A stretch of DNA of 64,000 bases from Craterostigma plantagineum (GCA_027422505.1 JAPQWV010000051.1:5237501-5301500), one strand, 5' to 3'; positions 27,931 to 40,123 are shown, counted from the stretch's first letter. Notes: generated by a model from the sequence alone, not told the origin. Numbers and translations are program-made.

Positions 27931-30900
27931 TATAGGATTCATATCTTCCACCGACTCATCAGATTCCAATGAACTTATCCTATCCGAACTTAAGTAATTT
28001 CGAGAACTTCCTGGAAGCATTGATAGTATCATAGAGTTGATACTATCCACATCACTATTGGTGGGCGCTAATCTTGCCCGTTCCTCTAGATAAACCAAAT
28101 CGAAATACCTCGTTGTAAGGTCTTCGTAAGTTGCGGAGATTAAAGTTTCGATCCCTCGAGCATCATCTTTTATTAAGAACTCCATCGGAATATCAATCCA
28201 ATTTTGCTCTCCGTTGCGTGTTACAGATCTTCCAGGAAATCTACCATCCCCTATTTCTAAGATCCATTTACTGAATTGTGTCATTCTCTGTAAATATTCA
28301 CTGGAAATATCACCACCGAAAAGGCGCATGTTTATTTCTAACTTCATTAATCGGCAGTTGCCCCAAAAATCTGCACAATGCAAAGTAGCTGCGACAATTG
28401 ATTCTCGACCACCACTTGCGACGACTGGTAATATTTGCCTGAAGTCGCCTCCTAGTACAAATAGTTTTCCACCAAATGGCAAATAATTGTCACAAATATC
28501 CCTAAAGTGACGATCAACGGCCTCAAATGCGAGTCGATTGGTCATACCTCATCCCAAATTATCAACGACGCGAGTCGAATTAATTAAGCCCGGGATGATG
28601 TTTTCTCAAATGAACAAACGGAACTCTCAGCAGGATTTAGTGGTATCTTAAACGTAGAATGAGCAGTTTTACCATCAGGCAATAATAAGGCAGCAATTCC
28701 CGATGACGCAACTGCAATAATAACCTGTCTTTCGGACCTAAATTTTGATATCAGAGTATTCCATAAGTAGGTCTTACATATTCCGCCACTACCATAAACG
28801 AAGAATAAGCCACCACGATTTGGTGTGTGAGCCCCCATACTTGTAGAAAATACTCTATATTGATCTGCATTTAGCCCCTGAGCAAGACGATCGTAATTTT
28901 CCATCTCTATTGATGTATCATAATCGACTTCTTCTCTTATCAATCGATTGGTGGTGCGTTGAGCATCTTTCAATGATGATTGCGGCATATGTGGATACTC
29001 TTTCAATGACCTGCCATTTTTGTTGAGAATATGTTCAACCTCGACAATACCCAAATTTCGTCGTTCTCGTCTGAGAGGCGCAATTCGAAATTATTATACT
29101 GACGCCGTATCTTGTGCTCAATATCATCAGTCATACTTGACCAATGTGTTTCCCATAGTCTTGTTGGATCGGCTACTTCGATGAACATCAATATGGAGCA
29201 AAACATGTTTCTAAGTTGTGCACCAGTTGTCCAGCTAGCTGCTTCTGTTAAAGCATCATGCCATTCGTTGTTGTCGTCGAGCATGCCTAATTGAAGACAT
29301 GCCGCCTGAAAGGTCGATTGTACGACCCCCCTCACCGTTCGTATGTCCTCATATGACACTGCACCACGGACTTCCGTAAGGAGCATCCTGAGATAGTAAC
29401 GCTCACCAGCATTTGGATGCGTAAAAGGTAGTCTATCGACACTCTTTGTGCCTTTTTTCCACATTTTACTTCGACGATCCCATACCCATTCAGTTGGAAA
29501 TTCCGAATATGTTGAAGATCGAGCTTCTTGACACCGCCTATTTGCCTCAAACCACATTGTCAACATGGTGTTTTGAGGCTGATTAATTACTTCATGTAGA
29601 TCATCGTTGTCATGGAAGACAACGCTTTGATCGCCTGGCAAATGAAAATGCAATCTTTCAACAGACGGATATTGATGTTGTAGATCAAAATAAAAAATCC
29701 TCCAACTTGCTTCTATGGCTGACACGTAACGACAATCCAAATATTGCTTAATTTCATCAACACGCTGTGGTTGTGCCCCAAAAATGTTATTTCGATCGCC
29801 GCTCTCTTCGATGACAAATGTAGCTCGATCGTGGCCTTTGTGTATGTACTTATATAAGAACTTAACCACGCTTCGTACGGCTACGCGCTCAACATTTATG
29901 TGTGCATCATATTTGACGCACAAGTCTCTATTAAAGGGGACTACCCATCTGTTATCTATTTCTTGATCATTTGGTAAAGTTGTTACGAAAGTTCTTCTAC
30001 GCATGTACTGCACGAAGCTTCGATCGTCAACAACCGTCTCAGCGCAAAATTTTTTCGGATAATGCTTTGAGCACTTTCCTTCAACTAAGCATGGACCACT
30101 TGGTCCATGTATCATAAACTTTGTGACTGTTTGATATGCAAGAGGATCATTGTGTTCACCAGGGATTTTAGCACTGATGAATTTATTGACATCCTCTGCA
30201 CATGTGGGCTTATCATTTGCACTCACCGTGAGAAGTATATGCACATGAGGCAATCCGCGTTTTTGGATTCAACAACATATAACTCTGCATTATTTTTAGT
30301 TGTGTTAGCAAAATTCTGTAACTATAAAAATTAAAGTTAAAGAATTATAAATATAGAAAGTTACCAGCAATAACCGTTCCAAACATGCGTCTCTCCTTCA
30401 AATCACGGAACAATTCCTTCATTTTTAGTCTAAAAACTCGAGCCGCAATGTCTCGACGATCTTTAACACGCTCATGCTGAAGCAGCTCTCTAGTTATTTC
30501 AGGCCAATTCGGATTACAGGTGAACGTGATAAAAAAATCAGGAGGACCCATTGTACGACAAATTGCAACTGCGTCCTGATAATGTTGGATCATATTGCGT
30601 GGTCCACCGGTAAATGAGGAAGGCAGTATATACTTTTTTCCAACAGACGTTGCGTTAACTTCACCGCTTGAAACAACATCTTGAAGCCCTCTATGCAATT
30701 CTGTACGCAAGCGTCCTTGGTTACATTTGACGTAAAGAAGACGATATTGCTCAATAGCACAATATACGTCAACAATAAATTGTTGGTACAATCGACCGCC
30801 TCTAGTCTATCACCATCCTCCTCCCTATTTTGCATTCGGCATGCATAAAACTGTCGCATCGAAACTTTAACCCTTGAAGTACTCGAAGAGATTATTGGTA

Positions 30901-31334
30901 TGTCGACTGACCAACCATCTGTTCCATAAAGAAATAGCAATGGATACTGGAGAGGCATATAAGCAGGATGAGTCTCATTTATCCTCTGTAAAGCACCACT
31001 GCATGATTGTAGAATAACGTCTCTATGTCCCAAATCCTCAGTACAGTCACCTACCAACAAAGCAGCGACTTCACTTGATGTTGGACGCGTATATTGTCTG
31101 CCTTCTCTTGCTTGAATGATGCGTATACGAAGATTTATATTGTTACGTTGTTCGACCAACATATCTCGAGCACTCCGAAAAATAGAAACATAAGGATTTA
31201 CATGATCGAGCATGTGTTGAAGGTCACGGAGTATATCACCATTTATGTCTGAAGTGGTCGACAATTCCATAGCATTAAAGCGATTGGAAACCTCATTGTC
31301 AGTGTCATATATATACAGCTGAGCAAATTTAGGA

Positions 31335-31342
31335 CCGGTACC
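31335..31342. repeat. Target site duplication CCGGTACC, left copy
   Basis: CCGGTACC precedes the MITE, and the identical octamer follows it at 31725-31732. Confidence 0.9.
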
Positions 31343-31724
31343 TAGGGGTGCCGAACCGAACCGAACCGAAATTTCGGTACACCCATAGTAGGTACCGAAT
31401 ACCAAACCGAATTTCTCGGTTCGGTATTCGGTTTTTATTGAATTTATTTCAGTAATAATTTAATATTAATACGTATATTAATATAATTATAATTTTATTT
31501 TTAATATTAATATAATAAAATATATTTTAATTTTTCAAACTTCGGTAATTCGGTATACCGAATTTACCGAAATTCAAAATCTGTACCGAATCGAATTTAC
31601 CGAATTACCGAATTTTTTTTAAGAACCAAATACCGAACCGAATTTTTCGGTTCGGTTCGGTTTTGTACCGAAATTTCGGTAAATCGGTTTGTTCGGTCGG
31701 TATACCGAACAATGGACACCCCTA
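31343..31724. mobile_element. hAT-type MITE rich in CCGAA/TTCGG
   Basis: A 382-bp element with TAGGGGTG at one end and CACCCCTA at the other, and perfect 8-bp duplications, the signature of hAT-type transposition. Both subterminal regions are packed with accgaa and ttcggt motifs in inverted arrangement around an AT-rich core. It interrupts the Helitron N-terminal ORF after LLPEPGT. The open frames over it reflect the repeats. Confidence 0.92.
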
Positions 31725-32361
31725 CCGGTACCTGGTTCGGGGAGTAATGACCCGATTCTATGGTAATTGCTACCACCAATGCGAAACACATATGGTCCCC
31801 TACCATTATTAACACTGTTGTTGATCTGGCCCCCTATTGAAGTGAATACCAATAATGAATTGTACATTCGGATTTTGTCTTTGAAGGCTGTCTGTGATAG
31901 AAGAGACTGAAGGAATGGTGGTAACACTGGAAGACATGGTAGTTGTACTTGACCATTTCCGCAACATAAATGAAATCTTGGATTTCTCAAGCTACTGTCT
32001 CGAACTTTCTCAGATACATGATGGCATTGCAATTCGGGCACTTTGTATATGACCAATATCTGAGCGTTGCGAGAAAGAACATCTTCTACTTGTGGTAGAA
32101 GTTACAAAGTTTTTGTTTTGAATTGAATTACTAAATAGTGAAAATATTGACTACGAACAAACATTTACAAATTAATAATTTTTTACCAGCTTGATTGCGG
32201 GATATAATAGGCTGAATATTGGCAGAATGCCTTCTGCGATTATTGCGAAGAACTGTCATCCTGAAAGCTCGAGCTTCCCGTTGTAGTGACAATTGATGCA
32301 TTCGTCTTTCTTGAATATTATGATTTGGAGGGATATTGGATCCGCAATAACGTGCGTCCAT

Positions 32362-34637
32362 AGTTATTTTACAGTTATTGACAATCTACGAACTAAAGCA
32401 TTAGCATTTAGTTACGGAAGATTTGTTAACGTGTTTTCTATTAGGGAACAGAAGCATTATATGGAATGCTCATTGAAACTATATCTTATAGCATAACACA
32501 AAAGCAATGATAACGGTCATATTAATTGGCTTTGAAATTACCTCCCAAAAGTCAATTTTTTAAACTTTGTTGATAGTCCAAGTTGATTCTTAATACCTGC
32601 ATATTTTAAGTTGAAGTACAGTGTAATGTTAATACTTGAGAGTCAAAAGTATTTGCTGGCAACATTACCTTTTGAAAGTCGAAGATTTTTGAAAATTTTA
32701 CAGATAGTCCAAGTTAATTCTTAATACCTGCATATTTAAAGCTGAAGTACATTGTAATGATAATTTTGAGTGTCAAACGTTGGTTAAAGCAACATTAAAT
32801 GAACGCCGGAAGTAATAACAACAGTAGACATACAATAAGATTGAAAATTTATGAAAACAAACTCAATAATTGGCTTATACGTTCAAAATCGGATATTATC
32901 AAATTATGATAAAAGATTACATGAGGAACTTATATTAGAACTTAGTGAATGCACGCACTTGTATTGTAAGTATTTTAGTTAAAAAATTCAGTTTATAAGA
33001 TATATTATATATATCGTCAAAATTGATTCTTAAGACCTGCGTATCTACATTTGAAGTACGGTGTAATGATAATATTTGAGAGTCAAATATTTTAATTAAA
33101 AAATCAGATTACATATGCATTATATAAATCGTAGGCAGATGCAAATGTTAAAAGCAAAGAAAAATAATGACGTTTTGTAGTAGGGAATAAATGCATTATA
33201 TCACATGCAAATTGAAATACACATTATGGCTGAACATATAAAGGGAAAAAATATAAAAGAAAACTGTCATATTGATAACTTTTTGAAATTCGAGAAGTAC
33301 AATATCTTTTTTATTAGAAATGCCTTACATGGAATGCTTATTGATAATTATATCTTATAGCATAACAAAAAACTGAAAATATAGGTGATAACGGTAATAT
33401 TAATTGGCTTGAAATTACCTCCCAACAGTCGGAAGAATTTTTAAACTTTGTAGAAAGTCAAAGTTAATTACTAACACATGCATTTTATAGTTGAATATCC
33501 GTGTCATTGAGAGTCAAACGTATTTGGTGGGCATTACAATTTCAAAGTCGAACACTTTTGGAAAACCATAATTATAGATAGTCCAAGTTAATTAATGCAC
33601 GGAACATTAATACGCCGAAGGACCACATATTTCAAGTACAACACCATCATATTAAACAACAAAGGAAAAAGCACACAAAAAAGTAATATCTACAGCAGAG
33701 TGACAAACTTAAGCGCGTTGAGAAGGTTCAGCCCTATCTTCCGCATTCAAAGCTACAGAAACAAAAGATAAGGAATTACTCAAAGACACTTAATGAAATA
33801 CAACGTAAACCTCGTAATCTTTTTCAATTCGCACTACCACTGGTGAGATCATGTGGCAATTTCGAATCTTATTATATACTGAAAAAATACTGAAAAAATA
33901 CAAAAAACAAATAGATCGTAGATATAATAGTTAAAGTACGGTTTAATGTTAGTATTTGAGAGTCAAATATTTTAATTTAAAAATCAGTGTACTAAGAAGC
34001 CCGAATATTAATAGACAACCTATTATCATAATAAACCATAAATTTAATCTCGAATCTTATTATAACAAGCAAATCACGAAAAAACACAAAAAACAATCGA
34101 TGAGAGACATATCAGCGATCAAATCTATGAAAGAGAACTTGCCAATGTTCAATAATGATTGATGCACGGTATTGGTTATAATTATAGCTATTTTTGTTCT
34201 TTGGAATCAACGTTAAGCAACGAAATTTTAGAAGCATGAAAATATAAAGGTACCATTAAACCTGCAATCAACTTATCTGATTGTTTGCAGATTAAATTAA
34301 CTTGAGGGTAGGTTACGCATGATTTCTCGTCTATCCTCTTTGCCCTAACTGATTTTGCAAATTTTATCACGTGCCACACGATAGGCTTCCATCGTGGGAG
34401 GTTTTTTCATTCATTATTTTATTATTTAATGTAAAATAAAAAGTGACGGGGATACGTTTTGTTTTATTATTTAATGTACAAATAATGGTTTTGACCGTTT
34501 CAGCTCATGTCTTTGGCTAGGCTTCAATCGTGGTGTGTGAGGTTTTTTCTTCATTGTTTATTATTTAATGTAAAATAAAAAGTGGTAGGTACACGTGTCA
34601 ATATTATAGAAAACCTACATTTCTATTTATATATAAG
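32362..34637 (-). other. Helitron 5' region with dispersed degenerate repeats
   Basis: No coding region is seen upstream of the Rep gene. A degenerate unit (agtccaagttaattcttaat, then acctgcatattt, aagttgaagtac, gtgtaatg, ttgagagtcaaa) recurs at about 32565, 32705, 33005, 33460, 33570 and 33935, with variable spacing. Confidence 0.6.
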
Positions 34638-34989
34638 ATATAATATTTCTAGGCCCAACTTTTATAAATTATTGAATGTCGGGCCACTAAATGATGGCCC
34701 TAAAACCTATTTAATAATAGTAAATCTGAAAATAGGGGCCCTAAGACCTTCTCCACCCGATACCCAAAACGCAAAATGAGTAGAAAAAAAAAGTTCAACC
34801 GAACTGCATATACGAACCCATAATGCGTTGATGGGTTATTTTTTCTCAAACCCATTTTTCATTTTTACTGTTCACATACCAAAAAGGTTGATAAAATTAG
34901 ATTTTGGCCCACAATGTTACTTAATTATTTTGAAGTCCTATTTGGTAAATTACATTTTCGCCCAAAAATAATTTTTAATCATTTTCAGT

Positions 34990-35165
34990 CTTATTATGGT
35001 TTGTTTTTATTACTGTTATCATTTATTATTATATTGTTATTATTATTATCATTATTATACTATTATTATTTTTTTATTGTTATTATTATTATGGTTGTTT
35101 TTATTATTATTACTATTATTATTATCATTTACTATTATTATTCATCATCATTAAAATTATTTAGT
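34990..35165. repeat. ATT-type microsatellite
   Basis: A long imperfect run of att and tta triplets (ttattattatcattattata and similar) in the left non-coding part of the PIF element. Open frames here are artefacts. Confidence 0.9.
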
Positions 35166-35313
35166 TTTAATTATGAGTTGTACAATAACACAATATAAAA
35201 GTTAAAAATAATGTAACTCGATAAAATAACATACTAGTACCAAAATAACAATATATTACATGCCGTAGAAAATAATACACACACACAGAAAATAATAAAC
35301 AATACATCAATTA

Positions 35314-36280
35314 TTAAACCATCAATACATATTCAATAGTCAGGCAGACCAACATCACTTCCTCCAATGTTATTGAAAATTTGGCCAAATGCATCGGGTT
35401 GAAACGAATCTTGTTGAGTTTGTTGAGCTCTTTTTTGCAAATGCGTGTCTTTTCAGCTTCAACATATGCTCGAACCTTTGGATCATTTATGTTGCTGACA
35501 TCTTGAAACAAAATTTTATTTTCTTCCCTCATGTCTTTTAGGGCGTGGGACCTGTTTTGCGTTTCTAGCTGGTGTTGCAATTGTTCATTTGTTTTTTTCA
35601 ACTCATCAAGGAGTTTATTGTTTGCTTCATGCATAATGTTAATGATCGATGATGTATCATCATTTATCTTTCTTTTTAGTTTGGCTTTCTTCACCCCAAT
35701 AGGTCTTCCCGAAGGAGAATCACCGACAAAGTTATCCGAGTCGTCTAAGTTTAGAGAAAATGAAGAAATACCATGAGATGATTGTCCGACAAACTCAGGA
35801 GTTTGAGTTTCTGACTCAGAAGAGGGATAATGGCCGGATTTTTTTTTTGCTCCTCGTAGCACCATCTTTAGGTTTTTCAAACCCTTTTATAATATCCCAA
35901 ACATGATCGTATTTCCATTCTGATTTGAATTTAGGATCTTGTGCGAACAACACTTTTGCTCGACTCATCTACAAGTTGTTCAAAATAATTACTCATAGTT
36001 AATAAGAATAATAAATTATAAATTAGAAATTCAATAAAATTTTAATGCTCACTATATCTTCATTCGAAGCACCACTTTGGTTCATCTCATCTACGGCTTT
36101 TATGCATGCATGGAGTCTCTTGGCAGCTACCTCGACTGTTTGGATCCGTGCTTGCATAGATCTCTTGGTACGAACCTCGTAATGCTCAGACTTTTCTTCG
36201 TTGAAAGTTTCTTCTATACGAGACCAGAATCGATCAGATGATTGGTACACCCCAACAATTGGGTCTTCTATACGGGCCAT
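35314..36280 (-). pseudogene. PIF/Harbinger Myb/SANT-like ORF
   Basis: Exon 1 from 36280 reads MARIEDPIVGVYQSSDRFWS, then ETFNEEKSEHYEVRTKRSMQ and DEMNQSGASNEDI before a GT donor near 36050. Exon 2 starts near 35967 (MSRAKVLFAQDPKFKSEWKY, DHVWDIIKGFEKPKDGATRS) and meets a run of nine A at about 35838-35846. The frame shifts there and resumes as SGHYPSSESETQTPEFVGQS with a coiled coil (NNKLLDELKKTNEQLQHQLE) to 35314. This is the accessory Myb-like/NAM-associated-domain protein that works with PIF transposases in DNA binding and nuclear import. The homopolymer shift could be real decay or a sequencing error. Confidence 0.8.
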
Positions 36281-36359
36281 TGATGATCGGATCGATATTT
36301 TAACACAAAGTTAAATGTAATAGATGTATTGTATGATGTTGGAAAGTAGTGAATCCTAC

Positions 36360-36840
36360 TAAAATGCCAAGAGTTCTTTTATAGCGAAACAACCTGAAAA
36401 TGACAACTCACTACAAAGACTCTCACCCATCTCTATGCTATAGCCCCGAAATGACAACTCCCCGCAAGGAATCTCACATCTCTCAATCTTATGGCCTCGG
36501 AAGTGACAACTCACTACAAAGATTCTCACACATCTCTATGCTCTAGCCCCGAAATGACAACTCCCTGCAATAAATTCACACCTCTCAACCTTACGTCCTC
36601 GGAAATGACAACTCTCTGCAAATGTTCTCACACCATTGAATGATCTACCCGAAATGACTACTCCCCGCAAGGAATCTCACACCTCTCAATCTTATGGCCT
36701 CGGAAGTGACAACTCTCTGCAAATTTTCTCACACCTTCCAATGATATGGTCCCGAAGTGATCACCCCATGCAAAGATGCTCACTTCTTCCAAAGCTATGG
36801 CTCGCAAGAGACAACTCATTATGATTGCACTTACACCTTT
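36360..36840. repeat. Tandem repeats between the divergent PIF genes
   Basis: A unit of about 58-60 bp recurs at least seven times: ccgaaatgacaactccctgc, then aaggaatctcaca, then cctctcaatcttatggcctc. Odd and even copies differ, giving a higher-order period near 120 bp. It occupies the shared upstream region of both genes and ends about 100 bp before the transposase start. Confidence 0.9.
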
Positions 36841-36944
36841 GAAATACACTACTATAAATACATATAACTTATGCTCATGTGAAAACAATCAATCCATTTA
36901 GACATTTAACATAATTTTCTCATCCTACATATACTCTATCACTA

Positions 36945-38229
36945 ATGAATTTCAGTTTCGGCAATTCGTCATCTTCCTCTTCTGATGATGATAACATGCA
37001 AACTATAAATACTCTTCATAAAAGACAAGAAATGATAGGTCGTGTTATCGCTAATAATAACATGATCATTCAACAACTTATCCATCAAAAAAACCACCAA
37101 GTTCCTCGTGGAGGTTCTATTCCTGGGCATATATTTATCAACCGTGATCGAGAGGCTGCCGATCGTAGGTTGTACAATGATTATTTTTTAGATAACCCAT
37201 TGTACAATGAGGCCATGTTTCGTAGACGATATCGAATGTCACGCTCTTTGTTCCTTTGAAATTGTCGAGGCAATCAAAAATCATGACAACTACTTTCAAC
37301 AGCGAGCGGATCGTGCCAAAAGACTTGGATTATCTCAAATACAAAAAATGACTGCTGTTTTTCGCATGTTGGCATATGGTATCCAGCAGATGCTACGGAC
37401 AAGTATGTTAGAATCGGTGAGTCTACTGCAATTGAAAGCATGAAAAAGTTTTGTCGAGCGGTCGTTGAGGTATTTAGTGAGCGTTATTTGAGGAGGCCTA
37501 CGTCTAATGATATTTCTAGACTTCTTTATATTGGTCAGCAACGTGGTTTTCCCGAATGTTAGGGAGTTTAGATTGCATGCACTGGAGGTGGAAAAATTGC
37601 CCTACTGCATGGGCCGGGCAATATGCAGTCCGTAGTGGAAAACCTACCATTATTCTTGAAGTTGTAGCAGATTATGATATTTGGATATGGCATGCTTATT
37701 TCGGATTGCCCTGCTCCAACAATGATATCAACGTACTAGAGTCATCTCATATCTTCTCAGACCTAACTCAAGGTATTGCTCTTCAGCCCACTACGTTATT
37801 CAATGAAAATAATATAATATGGGTTATTATTTAGCTGATGGCATATATCCAAAATGGTCTACAATTGTGCAAACAATTCATGAGACACGTGGTCCCAAGA
37901 AAAAATATTTTGCAATGAAGCAAGAATCTTACAGAAAAGACGTTGAACATGCATTCGGAGTTCTTCAATCATGTTATGGCATTGTAGCGGGACCTGTACG
38001 TTATTGGAAAAAGGAAGTACTACACGATATAATAACTACATGTATTATTTTGCATAACATGATTGTGGAGGATGAACGTGACCTTAGTGCCTCAATTGAA
38101 ATTGAGATGGAATCGTCGCCGCCGGAGGTCGAAATGGCGATAGATGAAAATACTGAATTTGAAGAATTCATATCTGGTTACAAAAAATTAGGAATAAAGA
38201 TGATCACATTGCACTCCGTAATGCATTGA
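36945..38229 (+). pseudogene. PIF/Harbinger DDE transposase
   Basis: Starts MNFSFGNSSSSSSDDDN at 36945, with QVPRGGSIPGHIFINRDREA and MFRRRYRMSRSLFL. A frame change near 37255 leads to RIVEAIKNHDNYFQQRADRA and LGLSQIQKMTAVFRMLAYGI. Other frames then continue TAIESMKKFCRAVVEVFSE. From 37556 come MLGSLDCMHWRWKNCPTAWA (first Asp) and ILEVVADYDIWIWHAYFGLP (second Asp) with NNDINVL. After another shift at about 37820: GIYPKWSTIV and KDVEHAFGVLQ (catalytic Glu), then RYWKKEVLHDIITTCIILHN. All three DDE residues are visible, but at least three frameshifts break the gene. Confidence 0.9.
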
Positions 38230-38885
38230 TTGATTATTTGTTGGAGGGGTATACAAATGGCGAGACTTGAAATCTATCTTTTCGTTACGTGTACGATTTT
38301 ACTTATTTGCGTGTATTTTTTAGCTCGTGTATTGTCATTTTTATTTTCTAATAATTATTATTTTATCAGCTTTTATGTGTACCTTTTATCAATTTATAAA
38401 AAAAGTTATGCATTTTTCCAATTGAATTAAAATAATAGTGTGGTCTAATATGTAATTATGACAAAATATGTGATTAATATAGAAAAGTTGTAAAAATTGA
38501 TGTGAAAGAGAATATTCTAAGAATATTCTTTTGAGTTTGAGAATGAGTTTAATGGTTGGAGTTGAATTACTGTTTGATGTGAGTGGACTAGTAACTGACA
38601 CAGGAGCATCTCCATCTCGATCCCAGACCAGGCTTCGCTCAAGGCGATGGATGACTATCACTTACTCTTTTCCCTACGATCGAGTGAGCAGAAAAGGTAC
38701 TGCGAAATGGGTTTATAAATGGGTTTTTCGGTTGGAGATGATCTAAATAGTGTCCAAAAATTAGGGACCATATGCAAAAGTCAGAATGCACAGATCCGAA
38801 TTCGGTGCTGTTCTAGTTTCTATATTTTACTAAATAGCTACCAACTTAATTCATAATATTAATATTTTAAAGGTGTTTCTACACT

Positions 38886-39275
38886 TAAATACCCAAAATG
38901 ATAAAAAGTTATTAGTTCAGTATCTTGTCAGAAACTTTTTTTATAAAGGTACCTAGTAGAATAAATTTTTTACATATAGCTAGCTGTTGGTACTTAGTAC
39001 CATTTTATCATCGTTTACGTATCTTTATATATTACGTATCATATCACTTGTTATGTGACACCTAATTTCCAAATATGTTATGTGATATCTATGTAAGCAT
39101 GACGTACACTTTTTCAATGTATTATGTACCAAAATACGATCTCTGTGGTACCTAAATTATGTAATTTCAGTCAAACGAGTACATATGTGTAAAAATTTTA
39201 TTCTATTAGGTATCTATATATTAGAAATACCGACGGATAATTTGATGCTTTTTATGTTGTTGGTACATATGTGTA
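38886..39275. mobile_element. MITE of the same family as 17275-17640 (copy 2)
   Basis: The left arm (aaatacccaaaatgataaaa, gttcagtatcttgtcagaaa, then aggtacctagtagaataaat) matches the right arm of the 17.3 kb element in reverse. The right part (gtacatatgtgtaaaaattt, tattctattaggtatctata) matches its interior. The right terminus is less certain. Confidence 0.55.
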
Positions 39276-39512
39276 AGTTTCCCTTTTTAAATCATATTCT
39301 CGTCGTTTTTTGTCTAGGTTTTTGTACCCAATTGGTTATAACAAAAATCCACTCAGAAAATGACACCTACCACACTACACCATATCTCAATCATGTAAAA
39401 CATATATATGTATGTTTCACTAAATAAATATTTACACATGTCATAGTTTTAATGGGAGTGGGGTTATACCCAATTAAGTAGGTAAGCCAAGGTCTCTTGT
39501 CTAATGGGAACG

Positions 39513-40115
39513 TAGGGGTGATAAAAAAAATAACAAATTTTCAAAACCCAAAAAAAAAGGGATATCCGGTTTTCCGATCTGATTTATTGTAAAATAAATC
39601 GAATCGAATACGGATAGTAGTTTGTCTAAAATCCGGCATCCTATTTTATATTTAAAAAAAATATATTGACCAAAAAGAAAAATGAAGGTCTGAAAAGGAA
39701 AAAATCCTTTAAGTGTAATATTTAAATTTATATTATTTTATTAATGCAAAAAAAAAAAAACTTTGTTAGAGAATTGAAGTAAAAAAACATAAAACCATAA
39801 TGCAAGTTAAAAACTTAATGTGTACTGTGTTAATTTTGAATCATAAATTTACATATAACGTGAATTACTATGTGCATAAATTCTTATATGAAAAAAATAT
39901 ATTTTTATTGTGATAGGAAATAAAAAAAATGATTTTGCAAAGAAAATAATAAAAAAATATAAGAAAAATAAATTTAAAAACCAGCTGCGGATATTCGGTA
40001 AATATTCGAATAAGGCGAATATCCGATAAAATCAAACCGGATAAGAATTATTTTTCGATATCCAAAAATTTCGATAATTTCGGATATTCAAAAATCCAAA
40101 TATCGCTCACCCCTA
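39513..40115. mobile_element. hAT-type MITE, TAGGGGTGA ends
   Basis: A 603-bp element starting TAGGGGTGAT and ending GCTCACCCCTA, with a degenerate 8-bp duplication (tgggaacg at 39505-39512, tggaaaag at 40116-40123; six of eight match). The termini match those of the element at 31343-31724. The interior is AT-rich, with ccgga and ggatattcg motifs near both ends in inverted arrangement. Non-coding. Confidence 0.8.
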
Positions 40116-40123
40116 TGGAAAAG

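Larger units (their letters stand above)
27931..32361 (-). pseudogene. Helitron Rep-helicase gene, N-terminal and central parts
   Basis: Reading from 32361: MDARYCGSNIPPNHNIQERR; then VIYKVPELQCHHVSEKVRDS with a Cys/His-rich block and FRIGGSNYHRIGSLLPEPGT, cut by a hAT-type MITE; then KFAQLYIYDTDNEVSNRF, ILQSCSGALQRINETHPAYM and PLQYPLLFLYGTDGW. A frameshift near 30790 separates LYQQFIVDVYCAIEQ and PDFFITFTCNPNWPEITREL. A 75-90 bp intron at about 30265-30350 follows GTVIA. The Rep core then shows LPHVHILL (HUH), a one-base shift beside it, and KFLYKYIHKGHD (catalytic Tyr). The helicase starts near 29054 (LNADQYRVFSTSM). Its Walker A reads GSGGICKT, where families have GSGGTGKT. It continues to MTNRLAFEAVDR and GGKLFVLGGDFRQILPVV, and stops at the insertion at 27930. 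Not functional. Confidence 0.9.
21195..34638 (-). mobile_element. Large Helitron with Rep-helicase and RPA genes, multiply interrupted
   Basis: Both ORFs are on the minus strand, so the 5' end is on the right. The 3' end is placed just beyond the hairpin CCCGTGC-AAT-GCACGGG at 21208-21224, about 160 bp past the RPA-like stop, where plant Helitrons carry their terminal hairpin. The expected CTRR terminus is not clean, so the edge is approximate. The 5' end is proposed at 34638, where the minus strand reads TCTTATATATAAATAGAA after an A. Nested in it are an LTR retrotransposon (24239-27925), a hAT-type MITE (31343-31724) and a Stowaway-type MITE (22015-22275). The element is decayed: it has frameshifts and an altered Walker A. 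Confidence 0.75.
34745..38743. mobile_element. PIF/Harbinger DNA transposon
   Basis: A 4.0 kb element. Left terminus GACCTTCTCCACCCGA; right terminus in reverse complement GATCATCTCCAACCGA; flanked by TAA duplications (34742-34744 and 38744-38746). It has the two divergent genes typical of the superfamily: a Myb/SANT-like gene on the minus strand and a DDE transposase on the plus strand. Both carry frameshifts. A tandem-repeat region of about 480 bp lies between them. Confidence 0.92.
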
